Part shown: positions 23,589-29,290 of the stretch, one piece after another | Layout of the letters: each line of letters begins with the position of its first letter | Numbering within the stretch: position 1 is the stretch's first letter | Source of the DNA: Vicinamibacteria bacterium | Lineage (GTDB): Bacteria; Acidobacteriota; Vicinamibacteria; Fen-336; JAGNNV01 | DNA: 29,290 bases | Direction of reading: 5' to 3' | Assembly: GCA_016650185.1 (NCBI GenBank) | Contig: JAENWE010000141.1 | Span: forward strand, 1-29,290 | Program-made: the position numbers and the translations under genes | Notes under the pieces: generated by a model | Told to the model about the DNA's origin: nothing | The model's input: the letters and a program-made list of their open reading frames with translations, nothing else | Databases searched by the model: none

Positions 23589-24992
23589 CTATGAGGTTGA
23601 TGGTTGGGATGGGGAAGGGCGGAGCGCGAGAAGCGACAGGGCTCCGGCCAAAACCGACACGAGAAGGCCGAGAAGAGCCGGTGTCCAGATCCCGCCGTAT
23701 CCGGCCCCGTTTGTGCTGAGGTGGACGGCAAGCAGAGTGCCGATGCCGAGGACCATGGCGGCGTAGGCATGGCGTCGATCAGACGCGGGCACATAGAGCC
23801 CGAGGATCACGGGCACGAAGAGACTCACCGAGAGCAGGGAATAGAAGATGCCGAGGGCGGCGATCACGGTGGAGGCCTTCAAGGCCACCAGGACGCCCAG
23901 CACGCCGCCGCCGAGCGCGGCCGCGCGAGCTACCCGCAGCACCTGACCATCGTCCGCGTTCCGGTTGACGAATCCCTTGTAGAGGTCCTGAGACAGCGAG
24001 GTTGACAACATGAAGAGGACGGCGTCGGCGGTCGAAAGCTCGGCCGAAACCACCGCAGCGAGCCCCAGCGCGCCAAACCACACGGGCAGGTCCATCATGA
24101 AAATTGTGGGCATGGCCAGTTCAGGGGTCGAGAGACCTGGGTGCAGGGCGCGGGCCAGCAGGCCGATCATGGGCGGCACGCAGGCGAAGATGAAGAGGGC
24201 CGAGGCGTTCCAGGCCACGGCCTTTCTGACCGTGCGCGCATCGCGCGCCCCATAGACCTTCTGAATCAGGCCGGGTGAAATAATGAAGGCGGGGGCCAGC
24301 AGAGCCAGATACTGGATTCCCGAGGTCCCGCTCGAGAAAAAGTCCCACAAGCGCACGGGGTCGCTGGTCGCCGCCTGCAAGGCGGAGACGCCTCCCACCT
24401 TGGAGAGGGCGATGGGAACGGCGGCGAAGAAGCCGACGACCATGACTCCAAGCTGCAGGAAATTGATCCACACCGAGCTCAGGAGCCCCCCCGCGCTGAA
24501 ATAGATGGTCGCGACCACCCCCCCGATGATGATCCCTGTTGTCTTGTCGAGCCCGGCTACCACGTTCAGGACCCAGGCGAGGGCGATCAACTGTCCCGAT
24601 AGTATGGAGATCGTTCCCACCCAAAGAAGAGAAGAGATCACGCCCCGAAGATCGCGCGAAAAGCGCCATTCGAGAAAATCTCCCACCGTCTTGAGGCCGT
24701 GCTCGCTCGCCACCTTCCAGATGCGTGGTCCGACCGTGAAGGCCATGATCATGGAGCCCACACCGGCCGACCCCACCCACCACCAGGCCGCGATGCCGTT
24801 GCTATACCCGAGCCCCGCCGCGCCCACCGTGGAACCAGCGCCCACGTTGGCGGCGACGAGAGTCGCGAACAACAAGCCGGGGGAAAGGGAACGCCCGGCC
24901 ACGAAGAAATCGCCGGAACTCCGCACTTTTCGTCCCAGCCACAGGCCAAGGGCGACCTGGAGCACGCAGTAGACAAGTATCAGGTAGATCAT
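23589..24992 (-). CDS. Sodium:solute symporter (SSS family)
   Basis: Inner-membrane sodium-coupled transporter, 467 residues, with about 13 hydrophobic segments. The start MIYLILVYCVLQVALGLWLG is the first membrane helix, then KVRSSGDFFVAGRSLSPG, the loop signature of the family, and GAGSTVGAAGLGYSNG in helix 2. Later signatures include IIIGGVVATIYFSAGGLLSSVW and VSAELSTADAVLFMLSTSLSQDLY, matching the SSS sodium-site region (serines in AELSTADA). Substrate cannot be read from sequence: family members carry sugars, proline, pantothenate, acetate and others. It is the first gene of the operon with an SDR and an exported hydrolase and is divergent from the methyltransferase gene. The 24993-25131 spacer has no promoter I can call. 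Confidence 0.9.
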   Translation of the reverse strand: MIYLILVYCVLQVALGLWLGRKVRSSGDFFVAGRSLSPGLLFATLVAANVGAGSTVGAAGLGYSNGIAAWWWVGSAGVGSMIMAFTVGPRIWKVASEHGLKTVGDFLEWRFSRDLRGVISSLLWVGTISILSGQLIALAWVLNVVAGLDKTTGIIIGGVVATIYFSAGGLLSSVWINFLQLGVMVVGFFAAVPIALSKVGGVSALQAATSDPVRLWDFFSSGTSGIQYLALLAPAFIISPGLIQKVYGARDARTVRKAVAWNASALFIFACVPPMIGLLARALHPGLSTPELAMPTIFMMDLPVWFGALGLAAVVSAELSTADAVLFMLSTSLSQDLYKGFVNRNADDGQVLRVARAAALGGGVLGVLVALKASTVIAALGIFYSLLSVSLFVPVILGLYVPASDRRHAYAAMVLGIGTLLAVHLSTNGAGYGGIWTPALLGLLVSVLAGALSLLALRPSPSQPSTS

Positions 24993-25131
24993 TCAGAGTC
25001 GTTGGGGGAGACGGTGAGGTTATCAGCCGCCCACTTCGCCCCGTCGCACGTTCCATTCTTGAGTTGGCACGCCCATGACTTCGCTCTCTTCTCCAACTTC
25101 CGGCGAAACAAGACAAACTGCGCTCTGATTC

Positions 25132-26172
25132 ATGCGCTACGGCACCATTCCGAAGGGTCTGAAGGAGCGATTGGCCACGGTTCTTGGCGTCGTCCCTTAT
25201 CCCATGCTGGATGTGCTGGTGGCGCCCCTTCAGGCCCGAGCCCTCATCGCCGCGGAACGCGCCGCCGTCTTCAGGGCATTGGAAGAAGGCGAGGCCACGA
25301 CGCCCGATCTCGCCCGCCGGCTCGCCCTCGACGAATCCTGCCTGGACCTTGTTCTTCGGCTCCTGTCATCCATGGGCTACATCAAGCGTCGCTCCCTCCT
25401 GTGGTCGATGACCCGGCTCGGACGCAGGCACTTTGGCGCGGCCGCGCCAAAGCCTCTTGGAGACTTCGTCGCCTTCGGCGTTCCCCAATGGGACTGGATT
25501 GCCAGACTCGACGAGGTTCTGAAGACCGGCCGGGGAGTCGAGATACATCGAAGCCTGAACGGGCCCGACTGGCCTCTCTATCAAAGAGCCATGGCCGAAG
25601 GGGCTCGAGACTTCGCGGCCTTTGTCGCGCGCGAGCTTCCGGTCGCCAAAGGCGCGAAGCTGTGTCTGGATGTCGCGGGGTCACACGGACTGGTCGGAGC
25701 GGCACTGTGTCGTGCCCATCCCGGGCTACTCTCGGTTGTGCTCGAGCGCGGAGAGGCTTTGTCGGAAGCGCGTCGTCTCGCGACCGAGGCTCGGATCACC
25801 GATGTCGTTTCGTTCCGGGAATGCGATCTTCTGAGCGACGAGTATGGCGAAGGCGCTGACGTCGTCATCCTCGCCAATATCCTTCACCACTTCGACCCCG
25901 ACACGAACCGCAGGATTCTGGCTCGGGCCAAGCGGGCCCTGAGGTCTGGCGGCTCGATCGGCATCTTCGACATCGAGGCGCCCAATCCCAAGGCGCCTCC
26001 CGAGGCGGCCGGGGATGCCGCCGCGCTCTTCTTCCGAATCACCTCGAACAGCGCCTGTTTCTCCGGAGACGACTACGTCGGCTGGCTCAGGCACACGGGC
26101 TTCAAGAGGCCCCGCGCCGTGCGCAGCGTGCTCTTGCCGTCGAGGCTTCTGGTGGTGGCTCAGGCCGAGTAG
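25132..26172 (+). CDS. SAM-dependent O-methyltransferase-like protein
   Basis: 346 residues with the two-domain layout of acetylserotonin/hydroxyindole-type O-methyltransferases. The N-terminal winged-helix dimerisation part is about 40-105 (AVFRALEEGEATTPDLARRLALDE, then LLSSMGYIKRR). The Rossmann part has motif I LDVAGSHGLVGAAL (179-192), an acidic residue after strand 2 (VVLERG), DLLSDEYGEGADVVILANILHHF as motif IV region, and RSGGSIGIFDIEAPN as motif V/VI. The DVAGSHG replaces the more usual DVGGGxG. No Shine-Dalgarno is obvious at the ATG. It is isolated: divergent from the symporter and ending four bases from the convergent DsbA-like gene. Acceptor substrate unknown. Confidence 0.85.
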   Translation: MRYGTIPKGLKERLATVLGVVPYPMLDVLVAPLQARALIAAERAAVFRALEEGEATTPDLARRLALDESCLDLVLRLLSSMGYIKRRSLLWSMTRLGRRHFGAAAPKPLGDFVAFGVPQWDWIARLDEVLKTGRGVEIHRSLNGPDWPLYQRAMAEGARDFAAFVARELPVAKGAKLCLDVAGSHGLVGAALCRAHPGLLSVVLERGEALSEARRLATEARITDVVSFRECDLLSDEYGEGADVVILANILHHFDPDTNRRILARAKRALRSGGSIGIFDIEAPNPKAPPEAAGDAAALFFRITSNSACFSGDDYVGWLRHTGFKRPRAVRSVLLPSRLLVVAQAE

Positions 26173-26176
26173 TCTT

Positions 26177-26872
26177 CTACTTGGTTTGCACCGCCGCGAG
26201 TTTCTTTCGTTCTTCTTCCACCACACTCGCGAACTGGTTGGTGGCCGAGAGCTTTTTCCCGTTGACCACCAGAGTGGGCGTGACCTGAACCATGGTCTCA
26301 AAGCCCTCCTTGACCTGGATAGCGAGTTTTGACCTGGCCTCCGGTGAAGCCAAACAGGCCTCGAGCTTGGCCTTATTCATGCCTACGGCCACGCCATTGT
26401 CGATCACATCCTGACGGGTCGCCACCTCCCAGGCTCTGGAGAAGATCCGATCGTGATAGGCCCAGAACACACCCAGTTCCGAAGCGCAGATCGAACCGAG
26501 GGCGAGATCACAGGCCCCGTTGTGGATGGTCTGGCCGAGCCCCGGGTTACAAGTCTTCTCCAGTGGGAAGTTCTTGAAAGTGAGGTTGATGTCGGGCCCC
26601 TGCTGAGCGAAATAAGCACGGAGCGCATTGGACGCAGCCTGGCAACCCGGGCACATGAAGTCGGCGAATTCGACCACCTGGATCGGCGCATCCGCCGGCC
26701 CCTTCACGTTGGTCTTGTATTTCTGTTCGGTGGCGCCGGCCGCGGAGCCGGCCGGGGCCTTTGCCTTCTCCTGAGCGAAGGTGGAGACCGAGAGGAGGAC
26801 CACGGCGGCGCCGAGAGTAAGGGCTACGCGCCGGGGAAGCCGGCGGGAGATGGAAGCGGAGAGTGAATTCAT
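26177..26872 (-). CDS. DsbA-family thiol-disulfide oxidoreductase, exported
   Basis: 231-residue periplasmic thioredoxin-fold protein. A basic N-terminus then ALTLGAAVVLLSVSTFAQ is a signal peptide or anchor, followed by an Ala/Lys-rich linker. The active site is CPGC at 74-77 (FADFMCPGCQAA) and the cis-proline loop is VTPTLVVNGK. Extra cysteines at 108, 121 and 129 lie in segments (FPLEKTCN, HNGACDLA, GSICASE) shared with the DsbA part of the fusion protein at 28109-29290, so the two are paralogues. Likely role: disulfide formation or isomerisation in exported proteins. It follows ilvE by 54 bases on the same strand. Confidence 0.88.
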   Translation of the reverse strand: MNSLSASISRRLPRRVALTLGAAVVLLSVSTFAQEKAKAPAGSAAGATEQKYKTNVKGPADAPIQVVEFADFMCPGCQAASNALRAYFAQQGPDINLTFKNFPLEKTCNPGLGQTIHNGACDLALGSICASELGVFWAYHDRIFSRAWEVATRQDVIDNGVAVGMNKAKLEACLASPEARSKLAIQVKEGFETMVQVTPTLVVNGKKLSATNQFASVVEEERKKLAAVQTK

Positions 26873-26926
26873 GTTTCCTGATCGTGTTGGAGGTGGAGTG
26901 ATTCGATTCGAGCGAACTCCGCGAGT

Positions 26927-28048
26927 CTACGCAACGCCCGTGACTTCCTCGACCCAGCCATAGGGGTCTTCGGCCTCGCCATACTGAATCGCGGTGAGAC
27001 TGGAGTAGAGCCGTTGAGTCAGAGGACCGATCGCGTCGTCGGAGGTCTTGAGCACGCCGCCTTCGTGGCCGAACTCACCCACCGGGGAAATGACCGCCGC
27101 CGTTCCAGTGCCGAACACCTCGCCGAGCGTCCCGTTCTTCCGGGCCTCGACGATTTCGTCGAACGCGTATCGGCGCTCGCTCACTTTGTAGCCCCAGTCT
27201 CTCAGCAGCGTGATCACGCTGTCCCGAGTCACTCCCGCGAGGATGGTGCCGCCCAAAGGTGCGGTGACGATCTCATCCTTGAATTGCACGAAGAGGTTCA
27301 TGACCCCCACCTCCTCGCAGTACCGGTGCTCCAGCGCATCGAGCCAGAGGACCTGGGCGTAGCCTCGCTTCTGCGCTTCCGTCGCCGCGAAGAGACTGGC
27401 CGCGTAGTTGGCCCCGGCTTTGACCGCGCCCAGGCCGCCCTTGGCCGCGCGAATGAGATCCTTCTCCACCCAGATGCGGACCGGCTTCAACCCGTCCTTG
27501 TAGTAAGCCCCGACCGGCGACAAAATGATGAAGAAGAGGTACTTCTTGGAAGGCCGAACTCCTAGAAATCCTTCGGTGCCGACGAGGGTCGGCCTCAGGT
27601 ACAAGGCGGTGCCGGGCTCGCTCGGTACCCAGTCCTTCTCGAAATGAACGAGGGCGGTCATGGCCTGATAGATCGTTTCCGCACTGGGGGCCACCATGCC
27701 GAGACGCGGCGCTCCGTCGGCCAGACGCGCCGCGTGTCGCCGGCCCCGGAAGAGCTGAATCCGGCCTTGCTTCGATCTAAAGGCCTTGCACCCGTCGAAC
27801 ATAGCCTGGCCGTAGTGCAGACAGGAGGCTCCCGGGTCGATGGGGATGGGCCCATAGGGGAGGATCCGCGCGTCGAACCAGCCCCGGCCCTCCTCGTACT
27901 CCATCGCGAACATGTGATCGGTGAAGATCCGGCCAAAGCCCAGTTCGGCGGCCGAAGGTAGGGTGCGGGTTCGCGGGACATGATGGATCCTGACGTCGAG
28001 GGTCGAGGATGCGATCTGCTCGGGCGGGGTCAGGGTTGAGCTCGTCAT
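26927..28048 (-). CDS. ilvE: Branched-chain amino-acid aminotransferase, long (BCAT type II) form
   Basis: Second PLP fold-type IV branched-chain transaminase, 373 residues, of the long form related to eukaryotic BCAT and many Gram-positive enzymes. Motifs: FGRIFTDHMFAMEYEEGRGW (38-57), the DPGASCLHYGQAMFDGCKAFR block (71-91), YLRPTLVGTEGFLGVRPS (150-167), the PLP lysine Lys210 in GAVKAGANYAASL, EVGVMNLFVQF, GVTRDSVITLLRDWG and EVFGTGTAAVISPVGEF. The frame extends 15 codons upstream, but GAGGAG seven bases before ATG 28048 settles the start. It sits between two DsbA-like genes, unlike the attenuator-linked ilvE at 13252, to which it is only distantly related. Confidence 0.93.
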   Translation of the reverse strand: MTSSTLTPPEQIASSTLDVRIHHVPRTRTLPSAAELGFGRIFTDHMFAMEYEEGRGWFDARILPYGPIPIDPGASCLHYGQAMFDGCKAFRSKQGRIQLFRGRRHAARLADGAPRLGMVAPSAETIYQAMTALVHFEKDWVPSEPGTALYLRPTLVGTEGFLGVRPSKKYLFFIILSPVGAYYKDGLKPVRIWVEKDLIRAAKGGLGAVKAGANYAASLFAATEAQKRGYAQVLWLDALEHRYCEEVGVMNLFVQFKDEIVTAPLGGTILAGVTRDSVITLLRDWGYKVSERRYAFDEIVEARKNGTLGEVFGTGTAAVISPVGEFGHEGGVLKTSDDAIGPLTQRLYSSLTAIQYGEAEDPYGWVEEVTGVA

Positions 28049-28055
28049 GGTTTTT

Positions 28056-28061
28056 CTCCTC
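28056..28061 (-). promoter_or_regulatory. Ribosome-binding site that fixes the long-form aminotransferase start
   Basis: Minus-strand GAGGAG followed by seven bases and ATG 28048. It supports this start over the earlier in-frame codon at 28093. Confidence 0.85.
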
Positions 28062-28108
28062 TCGAGGACCAGGTCGGTGTGTACGTCACCCATGGCTCGG
28101 GTTGTCCT

Positions 28109-29290
28109 TTAGGGGTTGGGCCTTCCGCTGAGGGGAGGCAGATTGAGCCGTTTTCGTTCCTCCTCGATGGCGAGCAGGAACACGCCGCTCGACTGCAGTT
28201 TCCGACCATTCACGAAGAGGGTAGGCGTCGATCCGACGCCTACCCTCGCTGCTTCGTCGATATCTTTCGCCAGCCGGCCCTTGGTGCCGGCGGCGTCCAT
28301 ACAAGAAACCAGGGTCGAGGCATCGAGTCCCGCGGAAACTCCGATGCGTACCACGTCCTCACGAGTCGCTCGATCCCATCGCTGCGCAAAGACCTTGTCG
28401 TGGTATTCCCAGAAACGACCGCTCTCCTGAGCGCAGACTCCGCCCCACGCCAGCTCGCAAGCGCCGGGATGAACGGTCTGACCCACATGAGCGTTACAGG
28501 AGGTGTCGAGGGGGAACTGCTTGTAGTAGGCGGTGACGCGGTTCGAAGTGGAGGGGAGGTAGTTGCGCAGGGCGGTGGCCAGGTCCCGGCAGAAAGGGCA
28601 CATGAAATCCGAGTAGCTGACGACACGGATGGGGCCGTTCGTGGCGCCCTGGGCGGGTGAATGTGCCAGGTCGAGTGTCTCCACTTGCGCCTTGTTGAAA
28701 TCGTCCTTGGCTTTCTGGTTCAGATAGATTTGGAGTCTTCGCTCGTCGTCGAGCGTGTCCTTCCACTTTTTGGCCTCGGCCGTGGCCGCCGCGAGTTGTT
28801 CTTCGACCGAGCCCTTCTCGATCTTTTCCGGCGCCTGAAGCATGGTGGGGATTCCCAGAATGGAATCGCTGGCCAGGGACTTGCGGCCGCTCAGCGCGGT
28901 ATCACCGGCGATCGCGGCTCCGCCCACGCTCAAGGAGGCGACGATCCAGGCCACGAGCGCGCGCCGGGCCCGAGGCGTGACCAGAAAATTGAGAGCTTGG
29001 GCGGTCTGCTTGAAGGGCCACAACAAGGCGAGGGACACCAGATTCACAAAATAGGTGGCGATGCAGAACGAGCAGAAGGCCTTGATTACGAAAGCCTGGA
29101 GCCCGAACAGCAGGATATCGATGCCGACGGCCAGCGCGATCAGGAAGAAGGCGAGGGAGGGCGCCGCGTCCGGGATTTCCTCGCTCTCCCCGAACAACGA
29201 GGGGGCCAGAAGGGCCAGCAAGGACCCGTAGAAGAAAAGGCCCCAGGCGGCGAGGGGGATGCCGAAGAGAGTCGAATACCGACTCTGGGA
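28109..29290 (-). CDS. VKOR-DsbA fusion protein, N-terminus beyond the window
   Basis: Membrane protein joining a vitamin K epoxide reductase-like domain to a DsbA-like thioredoxin domain; VKOR reoxidises DsbA with quinone, so the fusion carries out a full disulfide-forming cycle. The frame is open to the window edge: residues read there (SRYSTLFGIPLAAWGLFFYGS) are VKOR helix 1-2 sequence, and the loop cysteines must lie further upstream. The VKOR active site is AFCSFCIATY. About three membrane segments follow, then a charged linker rich in Glu/Lys/Ala, and the DsbA part with CPFC (SDFMCPFCRDL) and cis-Pro STPTLFVNGRKL. Four additional cysteines are shared with the DsbA-like protein at 26177-26872. 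It is upstream of the long-form aminotransferase (60-base gap) and the second DsbA. Confidence 0.9.
   Translation of the reverse strand, partial: SQSRYSTLFGIPLAAWGLFFYGSLLALLAPSLFGESEEIPDAAPSLAFFLIALAVGIDILLFGLQAFVIKAFCSFCIATYFVNLVSLALLWPFKQTAQALNFLVTPRARRALVAWIVASLSVGGAAIAGDTALSGRKSLASDSILGIPTMLQAPEKIEKGSVEEQLAAATAEAKKWKDTLDDERRLQIYLNQKAKDDFNKAQVETLDLAHSPAQGATNGPIRVVSYSDFMCPFCRDLATALRNYLPSTSNRVTAYYKQFPLDTSCNAHVGQTVHPGACELAWGGVCAQESGRFWEYHDKVFAQRWDRATREDVVRIGVSAGLDASTLVSCMDAAGTKGRLAKDIDEAARVGVGSTPTLFVNGRKLQSSGVFLLAIEEERKRLNLPPLSGRPNP

Overview
The window is a GC-rich bacterial chromosome segment, tightly packed, with no tRNA, rRNA, CRISPR array or insertion sequence that I can see. The likely source is Acidobacteriota. 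This rests on an Oar-like TonB-dependent receptor with an N-terminal carboxypeptidase-regulatory-like domain, a large secreted Asp-box (BNR/sortilin-like) propeller protein, and a VKOR-DsbA fusion. The phylum is an inference from gene types, not a phylogeny.

Layout. 1-444 is the 3' part of a 1-Cys peroxiredoxin, convergent with smc (497-4021, minus). Behind smc on the minus strand are a class II cyclic-nucleotide phosphodiesterase-like metallo-hydrolase and a LEA14/WHy-type lipoprotein. Divergent from these, on the plus strand, are a secreted LolA-like protein with a clear terminator and the Asp-box propeller protein. Then comes an amino-acid biosynthesis block: a wrecked ilvC remnant (in three frames, with internal sequence missing), ilvD, aroF, a branched-chain leader peptide with an attenuator, a 51-residue acidic small protein, and ilvE. 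Convergent with ilvE is a minus-strand operon of phoD, a tartrate/D-malate dehydrogenase, a RidA-family protein and an SDR. Upstream of it is the TonB receptor with its own promoter and terminator. Next is a minus-strand operon of a sodium:solute symporter, an SDR and an exported alpha/beta hydrolase. The window ends with a plus-strand O-methyltransferase-like gene convergent with a minus-strand group: VKOR-DsbA fusion (cut by the window end), a second long-form branched-chain aminotransferase, and a second DsbA-like protein.

How the genes fit together. The central theme is branched-chain and aromatic amino-acid metabolism: ilvD, two aminotransferases of different lineages, DAHP synthase, and a RidA-family deaminase. 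The most notable signal is at 12830-13038. A consensus -35 box overlaps the aroF stop codon. Just downstream is an almost leaderless 35-codon ORF with a run of Ile/Leu/Val codons, then mutually exclusive antiterminator and terminator hairpins ahead of the small acidic ORF and ilvE. This looks like classical translational attenuation of ilvE with an uncharacterised small protein as the first structural gene. The second notable signal is the ilvC remnant directly upstream of an intact ilvD, which implies that ilvC function is supplied elsewhere or lost.

Limits: all calls come from reading motifs by eye. No database search, phylogeny or RNA folding calculation was run.
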